From the NCBI RefSeq assembly GCF_025370935.1, contig NC_133481.1:10924610-10988609 (forward strand): 64,000 nt of DNA, in the 5' to 3' direction. This DNA comes from Choristoneura fumiferana (lineage: Eukaryota > Arthropoda > Insecta > Lepidoptera > Tortricidae). Below, one piece after another: positions 26,829 to 38,720 of this stretch (positions are counted from its first letter, which is position 1; each line of letters starts with the position of its first letter). The position numbers and the translations under genes were made by a program. A model generated the notes under the pieces. That model ran no database searches. It was not told the origin of the DNA and saw only the letters and a program-made list of their open reading frames with translations.

Positions 26829-29800
26829 TCTGTGTTATGATTTTTTTACGTTGGCACTAAGTGGTGAAAACTGTATTTTTACCTGTGCTTAAATTTTATC
26901 ACTTTATCGTAAAAGTGCATTTATATTTTCAAAATAGAATATTGAATGCTTTAATGTTATTTTTGTTATCATAAAATATACGTTTCACCGACTATTTACA
27001 ATTATATCGGAAACCGAAATCATAGAGCAGCACTGTTCGTTTTATGCTGGCCACATTATTTTTACATTTGACATTTCAGACTGTGATTTAAGTATCTTGG
27101 TTTCACAAATAGACCATTATCAAATCAGTCCCGTGGTTCATCCACTAATCATGAGTTTTTCATTAACAGATAGTAAAAATGACATCATTTTATGTTTGTA
27201 CTGGACTTAAATTCGTAATTTTCCGGACGTGTGAATTGATAACATTGTGTTTACGCCAATAACAGCCTTCCGAGTTCTTTAAAAATAAAGCTCCTTTGGG
27301 CAGTCGGGTAAAAAATCTCGAGGTTCTTACTTATTTTCACAGAACGAAAAACGAAATAGTTGCAAATAAGCTTTTTTAATCACCCAAACACACATAAAAG
27401 CTGAAGTATTTATTACAGTTGCCATAATACATGTCCTAATCTACGCACATATTCGCTTATTTGTTTTAATTTCTCTCTATACTCCACATTTGGTTTTCAC
27501 AATACATTTATCATTAAGTTGTTAATATTAACGAAACACAACTGTCAGTATCAGAAAGCAAACATAATATCGACTAATAAAGAGAGCACATATCAACATG
27601 CAAAATTCCTATTAGATTTCGAACAAATGAATGCGATAAACCAACCGTTATTGGTGTTGCTTATCTGCGTAATTAGAAAGAAACTAATCTGTTACCATTT
27701 GTGTTTGTAATGGGAACCTGTGAGTGCCATGCAGTCGCGCGCGATAACGGTATAGATTATTGCGGGTTATTAGTAATCGGCTCAATCGAAATCCATAGAT
27801 ATTGATGTTACTCGAGTAAGCCATTTTACGCAACCAAAAGATTATCGTGTGTTTGTTTGTTTTGTGAAGTGAAGAGGGATGCCTTTGCCTAGCAGTGAGA
27901 CACAAAATGGGCTATATTAAAAAAAATACCAAACACATTGCGTTGAATTACTGAGCATAATACTCACAAACAACTTTCATATATTTAACTGCGGACGAAA
28001 TGATCCTTGAAAATTATATTATGAGCATTGTAAAGTGATACACGGGGAATTGAGGGTAATGGGCCCAGTCGTTAACAAAGACATTTCAAAAATTACGCAC
28101 CGCGGAATTGGGCACTTTCCGCCCGCCGCGGATTCGTCATGAGGGAGTGCGCATCAAATATTCAATTTTAAAACAACCGCTAAGAGCGAAACGTCATCGC
28201 CTACACCGCCGCAGCTGAGACTTGGCGATTTAGAAATTTGGGTACAGATGGGACACGCACTTTGCCCACCCAGAAATGAGATAAGTAACAAATTGCATTA
28301 GCGAAAGTGAAACATACGAACGAACAGGAAAAAATATCACCTTAAATGTCAGCAAATTGCCTCTGGTAATGGTTTAGAACGTGCAAGTGACAACAAGAAA
28401 TGCTGGGTCTCTTGCAAATTATACTGTCAAGAACAAGAAAATGGCAAAGAGAGTAGGAAAAATTTCATTAGCGCCAATCAAATTGACGAGGTCCAAAATG
28501 AAGCTCGCGAGAGAGTCATAATCACGGAGTTCAGAAGGCACCCCTCGACGTGAGGTCTTATTAAAGGAATAATATTTACAAAACGAGACGCCTCAGAAAT
28601 CCCCAAATTAAGATCTCGCTGAAACCCGCCCAACTTCCACAAAGTGGAATCATTAAATTAAAAATGTAAACTTTTCTCTTAGCAAGGTAATGGGCATCCC
28701 GATGTAGATAAATAGATGGAATAGCTGCAAAAAGGAGCATTTTCCTGTTCATTAAATTTTTCTTTCGCTTTTTTATTTCGACCCCTGGTGCTAATTTTGT
28801 TGGAATTCACGCCCCTCGGCTCCACCCGCTGGGGCTCAATCACAGAAATTTTATATCCGGAATTAAATAAGTACCCGACAGCATTACGAACAAAATTTAA
28901 TATGAGCTTATTTCATCAGAGTTTCTTTCTTAATTAATCAGATACTGCGTTGCGCTTCTTTCGTTTAATGTGAAACCAAAAGATTACGATTAATCTTATT
29001 TTTCCTGTGTTTGCAGACAAGTCCTCGCCTTAATTGCAGTCTTGTTCCTGTGACTCGGCTCGGATCGGTCCCGAAGATGTCAGGAATTCAATCAAGAAGC
29101 GAAATATTCTCATCAGTGGCAACTTATTCCAGAGGGTGGTTTATGTTGGTAACTCGATTGTCTTCATAGATTCAGCGGTAGATACTCTCTGAAGGAAACG
29201 GCAGTGCGCTCGGTAGCAAATGCAATTATACCTACTAATATGCCGTCTGCGACCACCGCCCGCCACACCGCACGCTCCAAGGGACGCCACCCTTTAACTG
29301 TTTAGAGGAGATCAGTTGAAATTTAGTTATCGTGCTCTTGCACCTGAGTTTGCTTGTCAATTATATAACTGGTGGCAAAATTAGATGCAGTACTACTTCA
29401 GAAAACTTTATCAACTGCTCTTTAGTAAACAAAATCTGCCTTTAATCCTTCGAATAAGATAAATAGAGGCGAGACGAATATCGCGTTTCATATTTTGTGC
29501 AAATATTATTTTAATATCCGACATCAAACATCTCGTTCGCCAGACGATATCGATGCTCTCATAAGATATTGATTGGTACAAATAAGGAAATCGAATTATT
29601 CAATGTCCGCCCCTCATTTGTTTCCGGCCCCCTCCAGCAGAGATGAAGAAATTCTTTCGAGTTTTCGATTACTTGTCTAATTAATTTTATAGATTCATTT
29701 GTCTTGAGCACTTTGAATTAAGCGCAAACATTAGAGTCCAGTTATTATATTGACTGAGAATTTTTAAACTACGTAGGTAGATACTAAAAAATATTCTTAA

Positions 29801-30319
29801 ATTGTCGCTGTCATTATATTCCCTGCAGCTTAGCAGATTACAGGTGCGTTCCTGGTCGTACTTCAAGATGTGTGGAAGGAGGGAGTGGGGTAGGGGTGTG
29901 AAACACGAGCAGTTAGGGTATAGTGATGAGAGGGAAAGTTCATAGCGTTTCTCATCACGCCTCCGCGCGCAAGTGGGTGAGTGCGGTTAGTGACCAGAGC
30001 AACGCACCGGCCATTCATGACGTAATTGGCGAGAGGGCTCATTAAACACAAGGATTCTCACATGGTGCGCACGTTAGCACCTTCATGGGGGCTTCGGGGA
30101 CCAGTTTAACACGCTACTGAGATTTATTTATAAAAAAAATAATTAGAAGACACATTATCAAAGACCTACAATTCATGTGCCTGCATCGGCTGTCAGTCAC
30201 TCACTATAAATGGTCTTTAGTATTATTCACTAGTTTTATTGCATATGGGTACTTTATCTATTTATATTATATTACTACTACGTTTATTATATTAGTATTA
30301 TAATACATTACTAACTTTA
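26829..30319. other. Noncoding DNA of copy 1, very low inter-copy divergence
   Basis: No gene recognised. A LINE-tail fragment lies at 27,865-27,927 (listed separately). The 28,020-29,755 stretch includes a GC-richer island at 28,080-28,220 and is almost identical to copy 2. The intron-acceptor-like TTTTTCCTGTGTTTGCAG ends at 29,016 and is followed by an open frame of about 54 codons, with no protein family recognised. Confidence 0.4.
27865..27927 (+). mobile_element. LINE 3'-tail fragment
   Basis: GAAGAGGGATGCCTTTGCCT followed by AGCAGTGAGACACAAAATGG and an A-rich run. This is the same tail design as 11,537-11,625, here without the upstream coding remnant. The copy-2 counterpart is 48,799-48,858. 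Confidence 0.55.
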
Positions 30320-30520
30320 TTTCGCGGCTTCGCTCCCGGGAGAGAAAAATGTTGGCTTACTCTCTTTTCTCTCCTGTGAGAATTTCGAAAAATCCCTTCT
30401 TAGTACACTTAAATGATCCTCAAGGAACATGTCTGCCAAATTTCAAGTCTCTAGCTCCAGTGGTTATAGGCCGTGTTTTCTGTCAGTCCGTCACTCAATT
30501 TAACGTTAATAAGTATTTTA
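30320..30520 (-). repeat. Dispersed repeat fragment (CGCGGCTTCGC end)
   Basis: Starts TTCGCGGCTTCGCTCCCGGG and carries GCCAAATTTCAAGTCTCTAG and CCAGTGGTTATAGGCCGTGT, the same modules as in the 22,770 element but more diverged. Copy 1 has an extra 31 bp (30,400-30,430) that is absent from the copy-2 counterpart at 51,256-51,421. The 65-codon open frame across it is spurious. Confidence 0.55.
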
Positions 30521-30582
30521 AAGGTATACATTTTGTGATTTATTAATCAACTTACATTTTGTCAGTATCTGTCCAAGCTACC

Positions 30583-30780
30583 TTTTTAGGGTTCCATAGC
30601 CCTACAAGGAAACCTTATAGAAGTCTTTTAGTTCCGGCATGTCGGTCCGTCCGTCCGTCCGCGGCTTAGCTTTGAGACTGTTAGTGTTAGAAAGCTGTTA
30701 TTTTGCATGAGTAGAGTATGTACCTATATTTGTTAACTAAGTCGACAAAATGGTAAAATAAAAATATAAAAAAACAATTT
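30583..30780 (+). repeat. Dispersed repeat with GTCCGTCCGTCCG module
   Basis: TTTTAGGGTTCCATAGCCCT, then a TCCG microrepeat at about 30,644-30,660 and GCGGCTTAGCTTTGAGACTG, then AGAAAGCTGTTATTTTGCAT and an A-rich 3' part. This order is familiar from a very common lepidopteran repeat, probably a LINE 3' region. The copy-2 counterpart is 51,488-51,690, with one fewer TCCG unit. Confidence 0.6.
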
Positions 30781-33480
30781 TTGGTGATCTAAACAGACAC
30801 CGAATATTATTCGCGCAGTCGATCAGGTACTACAATAAATATTATTTATATCATACACCATCATAGCATAGTATACATTAAGTAGTTAATATCGGGACTA
30901 TTAACAGTAACAAATATCACCCATAAGGGTTGCTTATTCAAAATAGGTATGGTATGTCAGATTGGCTCGTCGGGGCACAGTTCGCACAAAAGGTGCACAG
31001 GCGGACACCTCAGTGATTTCACAACAAACACGTCGCCATCTCGCTACCACACGATATTATGTCGATCGAAAATTCTCTATCGCTGTTCAAATTTTGGAAC
31101 AGTTTCTTATCCCTTGAGAACTCCTCGAATTTTTATTAAAAATCACCGTTTCTTTTCATGCTCTAATCGAAACTTTAGACTGTTAGATACCTAACGATTG
31201 AAAGTACTGGAACGATTTAAAAATGCTTCCACAAATAGGAAGCTATATTAACATATAGTAGATTGTACAACAAGAGCATAAAACGTGCCATTTTACCCGA
31301 GCCGGTACGGCGAGGGTGCATGGATAGACGCGTCGAGGGGAAAATGCGTTTAATGCTAGATGTTTTACACTGCTTTTCACTTAGATTGTGAGGAAATGAA
31401 ATAGCAGAGGAAGCAATTTTCACTTTCTATGTACCTTTTATTTTTTTAATTGATATGATTGGTTTTTTGTTTTATATAAATTAAAAATTATTAAAAAATA
31501 TGTACTTAGAAACTTTTTTTTGTGGCTGTTGACACCTGATTACCTTGGTCGTAGACGAAGATTTTACTTTACGCACTAGAGCATAAAAAGTCATTTTATG
31601 TCGACCAGATTCAGCATAAATACGAACTTTACGAGCATGAGAAGTCAAAACGTACTTTTTGTTGCGGGAAAGTTATAAAATTATTAGTAAAACCATACAA
31701 TGCTTTATCCGATATTTTTTTAAGGATCCATTAAAAGGCATGAGGTAAGGAAGATATTAGTAAATTTTCTATGGGTACGTACGTTTTTTTTCGTACCTAC
31801 TGTATAGTTACCGATAACGGTTGACGTAATTGTATATAATATTCCCCAAAAGCATGAGTAAAACTAAGAGGTTTGAAAATAGGCGCTACGTCAAAAGCAC
31901 AGGTGGGGTGTCGGCACGACCCTTTAGAAAATCATTTCCATTCCGTTTTCCGAACTGAAAATTGCCCACGGACGGTCAAAGGGTTAACGATTTAGTGTTT
32001 ATTTGAATCCGGCCTTTGTTAGTTTAAAAGGCGTTAGAATGTAAACGGATCCTTTGTTTCGATTGCCGTTTGTTTTGCACCCACACCGCGTTTAAACGTC
32101 ATAAGTTTTCTACGTAATGGGTGCTATTTGTGCTTTGTTTTTGGGAAGTTTATTAAGCGATATATTGATCAGATAAAGTTTAGATTTTGTTTCAACTAAT
32201 TTCCTACATTTAAATAGACCCGCGCATGTTAATACCAATGACTCCCATAGAATCCCACAACAGTATTAAAAAGAACAAAATTAATACGTCAGTTGATTTA
32301 CCTAATCTTAACGTATTTCTATCTTTATCTTAATACTCGAAGAGCTACCGTTCGGGTATTATAAGAGAAAAGAATTCGAAATGACATAAAGCTTTGAATT
32401 CCATTAGGTAGATTAATACCTTGGGACTCTCGGATTATAAATATACAAACAAACTAATACAAATAAACTGGTAATAGAATGCAATAACAAAATCGAAATA
32501 TCATTTGATGACGTCGTGAAACTGATTTAAGATCAGTGATGCAAAATTTTACAAAAAAGTTAACAAGACTGTAACAAAAACGCGAGAATCAGACCGCTAT
32601 GCTTTGCATTCCCTTTTTATATGAACCACAGCATGGCATCGGGCTCAATGAGTCCTCGCAGTGGGGAGTCCACGGTAGCTCCTCATACCTTTTTGTACGG
32701 CCAACGTTTTATCAAATACGGTAATGGTCGGCTTTATGGCGCCAACAAAAGAAGCGTGCCAACAGAGGCGTTAAATCCTTTACGATTTGATGATGATCAC
32801 GCATTTGTCATCCGAACAGTTTTGGGCCTCGTTATTACCCATGCGTAGTGCAACGCGCATTCTATTCTGAGAGGGATTTGATCTTCTAAAATAATTTGGT
32901 GCCACTTACCCAGGTGCTTGGTTCCGACGTGACAATTCAGTGAATGGAATTTTCTGAAACTGTGCCGATAGGTCTTAAAATTGGGTAACGACAATTTAGG
33001 TACACTCATTAAACTAATTTTTCACCTAAGAAGAAGCCAAAATAAAACGTCCACAAATGAAATTAAACTATTTTGGTTAAAATGAAATAAATAGTCATGC
33101 TGAAGAAACTAAACACGGATAGGTAATTAATGCAATACTAACTACGGAATAGGTTTTGTAAATTTATCTGTGATATGGTCAGGATTGATCGTATTAAAGC
33201 TAGGGTTGTAACCTGGACCCAAAACACCGACAACAATCAATTAACCCACAATAATATTGAGTAAAATAATCACACCAATAAGAAAACACAATGAGGAAAT
33301 ATTCCAATCGAGCACCAACTAATCAGATTGGGCGATGATTGTTCAAGACCAAATTCTATGGCACAAATAATGGGTCCTACCTGGAAAATAGGTTCTAATG
33401 CATGAAATTTCGCAAAAATAAATTAATAAACACGAAATGAAACATTGATAAGCATTTCTTTGAAAAAAATACTGAGTTTA
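30781..33480. other. Noncoding DNA of copy 1
   Basis: No gene recognised. A hairpin element sits at 31,275-31,357. From about 31,940 to 33,000 I saw no difference from copy 2. The short open frames here are conserved only because the DNA is identical, so that is not evidence of coding. Confidence 0.4.
31275..31357. mobile_element. Short palindromic hairpin element
   Basis: Arms AGCATAAAACGTGCCATTTT and GGGGAAAATGCGTTTAATGC are imperfect inverse complements flanking a GC-rich loop (GGCGAGGGTGCATGGATAGA). Related in design to 18,604-18,700. The copy-2 counterpart at 52,177-52,255 has a shorter loop (CCGAGCGAGGCGAGG). Confidence 0.5.
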
Positions 33481-33634
33481 ATATCCTGCGTTGCGGGTGT
33501 GTCGAGGTCTTCCAGGCTACCCCCTTAGCCTGAGAGCGACCGGCGAGCGGCCGAGTCCGCCCGAACGTTTTCGAACGAAACCGAATCCGGCCGAACGAAA
33601 CCGAACGCGCGCCGCGAGCGAGATAGCGACATAC
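33481..33634. other. GC-rich island next to a candidate microexon
   Basis: Strongly GC-rich for this window, with repeated CGAACGAAACCGAA motifs (near 33,574 and 33,592). A C-run length difference (5 C in copy 1, 4 C near 54,472 in copy 2) breaks and shifts the minus-strand open frame, so that frame is unlikely to be coding. It could be a promoter or intronic regulatory island. Confidence 0.4.
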
Positions 33635-33661
33635 CTGTCTGGCGCTTTCATTGACAGGCAC
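33635..33661 (-). other. Candidate 27-nt microexon (speculative)
   Basis: On the minus strand a strong acceptor tract, TTTTTTTCTTCATTTCAG, is followed after exactly 27 nt by a donor-like CAG|GTATGT. The 27 nt contain no stop in phase 0 and would encode nine residues, V-P-V-N-E-S-A-R-Q. Length divisible by three and both boundary signals fit a frame-preserving cassette microexon. The segment is identical in copy 2 (54,586-54,612). No neighbouring exon of the putative gene is recognised, so it may be chance. Confidence 0.25.
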
Positions 33662-36299
33662 CTGAAATGAAGAAAAAAATCGATCCAATTCGTTGAAAAT
33701 TTAAATTTCAAAAAATTTTGACTGACTACTCACTGCACGGGCGGTATAAACACAGATAAATTTACATGCAATCTGACTATTAGTTGAAGATTCGCCTCTG
33801 TTGTGAAAAAATGGTAAGCATGCACCGAAAAAAATTAAGTATGTCCAGTTCGAATTAGTTCATCTCAGCTTTCACTCTATAGGTATCTATTCAAACAGCA
33901 ACTGACACACACAATTGACATGTTCATAGTCGCGATCAATCAAAGAAAAAAATAAGTACCTATTCCCTTTATGAGGGGACATAATGCAACAAAAAACGAA
34001 ACATACAAAAATTAAAAGTAAACATGCCAAAAAAGAACAAACAATAATAGGGCAAAAACAGTTAAAAACAACATTGCAAGATGCATTAGGACAGTTGTTA
34101 AAATATGGGGTAGCGTCGAGCGGCTTGACTCCGGGAATATTGTGCGCTTGCACGCGATCTCGCTGCGCGGCGCCGGCGCGATCGGCCGCTCTCGGGCACG
34201 CTCGGCCACGCTCGGCTCATACGTCAACTACGAGTATCCATAGTGTATTCAAAAACATGGTAAGATAACCGGAAGCTGGGTTTTATTTCCCTATGATATC
34301 ATAGTAGATTAAAATAAAGTTTATGCGTTGTCTGTCGTCATATCTAGCGCGAAGTTACGTTGTTCTTGGTAAAGTACAAAAAACTTCTACACTGGAACGA
34401 TACCTATACCTACTGCAATCTATTACTATTACTAAGTAACAACACATTTGAATACGGCAAGGAATTAATCAATAAAAACTGATTACTATAGTACCATTAA
34501 TATATAGCTGTAGCCAGCAAAAGGTTACTCCCTCCCAATGGACGAATTTATTAAATTATTACCGGACGAGATCACGCAAACGAAATCGTAAAATTAAAGG
34601 AAATCCATTCCGTCAAATTGAACGCAATCCACTAACATATTTCTGTATTGGTTAGGGCCAAGTTTTATGGTTATTACGAGAACGTGTTGCTGAAATATTT
34701 TAGAAAATGACGTGAGTTAGACAACGCCGGCTAATAATGAAGTCGTCAAAACTGCTGAAAAGAAAAATTACTAAACGGAACAAAAGTGGCAAACAATAAA
34801 AAGAACGAGCAATAAATAAAGTAGTCCGACGGAACGGTGCAGACAATACATTTCACTTCGCGTGTGAACAGAACGCTGATGACTATCGTTTTGTGCTATT
34901 TTGACACAAATATTTTTCTCGTCGATATTGTAATCGCCGGCACTTACCGCGTAGAACCCACACATGTAAAATCGAGAGTCACTACTCGAAAAACCTATCT
35001 ATCAATATTAGAACACAAAAAAAATGCAAGTCAGTTAATAATCCCGAATCGGCAATCGACAATGGAAATAGTCACAGTCACTTTTTTAATAATGGCAACT
35101 CGGTATTTTTTCTTTTTTATTGCCACCCTAGGTACGTTTGACATTTGAACCGTCTGATGACTCGACCGCCATGATTGATCGTCGCGACCCACTAAATGAG
35201 TGCAATTTAGCGTATATTTCCCCACTTCCAATTTAATGTTTAATTTTGTTATTGTTATATAATTCATAAATACTTAATCAACGCTAAGCTTGCTCAATGT
35301 TAAGCTAAATTTGTAAAAGCCTACAGCAAATTCTTTAAACCAAATAAAATCCAAATTATTAACATACAAATTAACTGTTGAACTGTGACTGGTAATCATT
35401 TGTCAGTCCGGAGTGTCATTCGGATCCCACAGTAAGATTACAATTCGCTGTCATTCCAGACTGTAGTCTTGGACGATTAATTTAAAGTTCAAATTTCATG
35501 TCTTCTTCTCGCAGCCTGTATCTAACAACTTCAAGATTTGTTTGACAGTTGTAAACAATTTTGAATCTTATGACAACCATGTCAGTGATGGAATTAGTGT
35601 GTTTGTTGTTATTGTCGAAGAAATGAGCGTTGTGGTGTACAATTTATCATCGAAGCAAGTATCCGCCCAAGCCGTAACGAATCACTAGTAAATAAATTGA
35701 CCACAGACGTTTCGGGCATTTCTTTTGAGGTGGCGTCCGGAGGTACTTTGATATCCATTTGTAGCCAAGGCTTTATTGTTTTATGTGATTCATCAAGATG
35801 TAGTTAACCTGTGCATGTTCAATTGCTTTTTTTACGACTACTGACTATTGAGACAAGGATAGCTAGAAACAAGTTTATACCTTTTTATTCATCCATATTG
35901 TTTTTAGCTTTTTATCATTCGCAATTCTAACCCATAGCATAAACATAAATTTTGTGGGTGCTTGCACTATACGACTATCACATAAGAACATAAAAGCTGT
36001 AGGTAGAAGAGAGTTAAGACCTTTAAAATTCAACTTCACTAGCACTTCCTACCAACAGAAGTAACGCTACTTATCAATCTCAAATATGTTACAAACTAAG
36101 CCAATAAATTACATATGACAGGCAGAATTAGATTGATACGTTCTAGGCTAAACATTCAATTGATTCGACGCCGGGATGTGGGGGTCTAACAGCCTATTTA
36201 CAACGGCATGTCAAACAAAGCTACGCATCAAATATAGTAAAATATGTATATCCTATGGATCTGACTATATCTATACCTACACCTACTATAAAAAGAGCA
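33662..36299. other. Noncoding DNA of copy 1 with a GC-rich patch
   Basis: No proven gene. A GC-rich patch at 34,131-34,225 ends 30 bp before AAAACATGGTAAGATA (ATG at 34,257-34,259 directly followed by a donor-like GTAAGA), which could be a first exon, but no downstream exon is visible. The ATG-opened 94-codon frame at 33,984-34,268 is identical in copy 2 and has no recognised domain. A possible recursive splice site lies at 35,131/35,132. Confidence 0.35.
35104..35137 (+). other. Candidate recursive splice site (ratchet point)
   Basis: A pyrimidine-rich stretch TTTTTTCTTTTTTATTGCCA is followed by CCCTAG|GTACGT, that is, a 3' splice site directly abutting a 5' splice-like site (junction 35,131/35,132). 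This juxtaposition is the signature of recursive splicing in very long insect introns. GTACGT is a weaker donor than GTAAGT. It is conserved in copy 2 (junction 56,082/56,083). No host gene is identified, so this is speculative. Confidence 0.2.
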
Positions 36300-37110
36300 T
36301 CTGGGTCAATCAACTTTTTAGTGTAGCTGGTTGCGATGGTGACGTCTCCTGGGTCACTTTTTAAAAGTATGATTTTATGGAGTACAAATCCACTAAAGTT
36401 ACGAATTGTGACAGTTTTAAGGCAATTCCTTCATGGCTCACCTCATAAGCATGCTAGTAGTATACATTTAAGCAAGTGTATCACTAATTTCACGTTTTAA
36501 ACTTTCGTAATTTTTACTCTCATAGTCAAAATACCACAAACGGGACTTAACACGCTAAAACAAATAAGTAATATTTACCTCGACGTTTCGACCACATTAC
36601 AGTGACCGTGGTCACAAGTAAACTGAAGTGTGGGGTGTCAAGTCTGCTTAGCAGCGCGAGTCCTTCGAACTTCCCGTACTTGGTCAGTTGGTCACGAAAA
36701 GTACCGGCACTCGTATCTCAAACTGCGCGTAGTAATCCTGTTATAAATAAGCGTCGGCGTCGGGATCCTGGGATGAATGTTCGCAGGGACGATCGGACGT
36801 TGTTAGTGTTGTGTGTCGGTGTGATGGGGCGACAAATAAAAATGACCAAAGGCGGGTAGTTCGAGATAAGAGTGCCGGTACTTTTCGTGAATAAGTGCGG
36901 GAAGTTCGAAGGACTCGCGCTGCTAGGTAGACTTGACACCCCACACTTCAGTCTACTCGTGACCACGGCCACTGTAATGTGGTCGAAACGTCGAGGAAAA
37001 TATTACTCGTGTGTTTTAGCGTGATAAGTTCCGTTTGTGGTATTTTGATTATCACTGATGTCTCCTGGGTCACGGGACAGAATAACAACACTTAAAAGTT
37101 GATTGACACA
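36300..37110. mobile_element. Nested inverted-repeat element pair
   Basis: Outer inverted repeats: GGGTCAATCAACTTTTTAGT near 36,303 and ACTTAAAAGTTGATTGACAC near 37,090. Both sides also carry GTCTCCTGGGTCAC in the same orientation (near 36,345 and 37,061). The inner element 36,526-37,048 has its own long inverted repeats: AATACCACAAACGGGACTTA on the left and AAGTTCCGTTTGTGGTATTT on the right, then CGACGTTTCGACCACATTAC mirrored by GTAATGTGGTCGAAACGTCG. Most of the inner element is arm, so it is foldback-like. The open frames inside on both strands are mirror images of each other and are not genes. Confidence 0.65.
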
Positions 37111-38720
37111 TCTCATCTACAAATATTTTGAAATACAAAATCATCAACATATTGTAACCATATCGAATTGTTTTAAAGTCTCAGGTCTAGAATTCTAGAA
37201 AGAAAGAAGTTTAGTGAAAAAAAACAGCAGTTACCAAAGGTTTTTTTTTAACTCGGATGACACTCTTATGTGCTTATTAACTTGAATTATTTTAGATAGT
37301 ACCTAATTGGTGTGTAGTACCTAGTGGGCTCGACTTATCCTTATGTTTTAATACAGTAGGTACACATATAATTAAACACAACGAAGTCCTTAAAAGCTGT
37401 CTACAAAGATGTTATTAAGTAGTATATTTATCTAGTTTATTTACGATTGAATTAGGCGAATAATGTTTATTTCCTAGTACAGTAGCGGAATTGATTATAA
37501 TTACAATGGAATCATAAATCTCGATTCGTGAGTTCGAGAGCCAGGAATTTCATAGCTCTCAATTAAAACGTAGAAATAATTATTTGGAAGCATCCACCCC
37601 CACTTGGAAATCAAATTAATAATGTAAATACGAGTAGCTGTCCCTCCTCCACAGATACTCAACCTCTTTATTAGATATTCTAAGATGATTTGCTAAAATT
37701 AAAATTAGAAGTAAATTTTAATAAGTATCTGTAGGTTTAGATGTGGTTTACAAATTGACATTTGAAAGTTCCAGGCTCAACTGAAGAGTGACCGAAGTGG
37801 CGAGCATAAGTACAGTGACTCTTAGTGAAACACACGGCACACCACACAATCAGGAAATAACGAACTGATAAACAAAACTTGTCACAGTTAGGCTAATCTA
37901 ACCATCCTAATAAACGATTTTATCAATTAATGGCAATGCTCAAAATCTGTAAAGCTTCGTTTTCTCCAAACAAAAACAATGCAGGAGAGTATAGCCTCAT
38001 CTCTACTTTCTATGGCAGGTAACAGCAGCGCGGCGTCATAACAACTCGATTCCCAGTTACCTACACTTTTTACATGACGTCAATGATGACAAGTGTTTGT
38101 GAACGAGAACTCCTAGGGGTTGCTCTCGAAAGCATACTTACTTACCTAACGCACTCTTCTTTCACATTCCATTCACTCGACGCCACCGGATAATAGTTCC
38201 ATCTCTTCATTAAATATTGCATCCGAAAACTTACATTATTTAATTGAATTAAATAATGTGAGTAAATGGAAAACAAAAGCAACAGCAGCATCAACTCTTT
38301 AAGCGCACCTGCCCTAACAAACTTTTGAAACCAAATTTTTTAAGGAAAAATAATAGCACTGTTATCTTCCGAAGGGCATTCATTTCCCTTCATCCGCAAT
38401 ACAGCGAGAAACAGCGCAATTAGTGCGTTACCTTTCGTTTAAAACACGTTTTCCAGTTAAAGAGATGAGAAAGCTACAATGAGATATTATAATAATTACG
38501 TATCTAATTACTTCTCAATTTGGTATTTTTTTTAAATCTTATTTAACGTTGAATTAAGGAATTGTTATTAAAATCAAACAAAATCTTTGTAGTTTGTATT
38601 TGTAGGTACTTTTTATTATTTAGTTGCTTTGAAACAATCACTAATAAATAAGAAATTCAGTACATTATTTTGAGGAAGAATCTGATTTTATTGTTTTAGT
38701 GTGATGTATTTCCTTTCTAA
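37111..38720. other. Noncoding DNA of copy 1 up to the BEL/Pao insertion site
   Basis: No gene recognised. Copy 2 carries a 26-bp ATGA-repeat insertion at about 59,178-59,205 that is absent here, and there are small single-base indels. The 38,290-38,480 stretch is GC-richer and nearly identical between copies. Confidence 0.4.

Noticed and set aside
33395..33711. Minus-strand open frames across the GC-rich island
   Set aside because: The frame is broken in copy 1 and extended in copy 2 by a C-run length difference, and the composition (Arg/Ser-rich) reflects GC repeats. Only the possible 27-nt exon within it is kept as a candidate.
36602..36972. Open frames on both strands in the foldback element
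   Set aside because: They are mirror translations of inverted arms, so similarity between the plus and minus proteins is structural, not evidence of genes.
36950..37005. Possible hammerhead ribozyme around GGTCGAAACGTCGAGG
   Set aside because: The GAAAC-like core is present but no CTGANGA box with compatible stems precedes it, and the sequence is explained by the inverted repeat.
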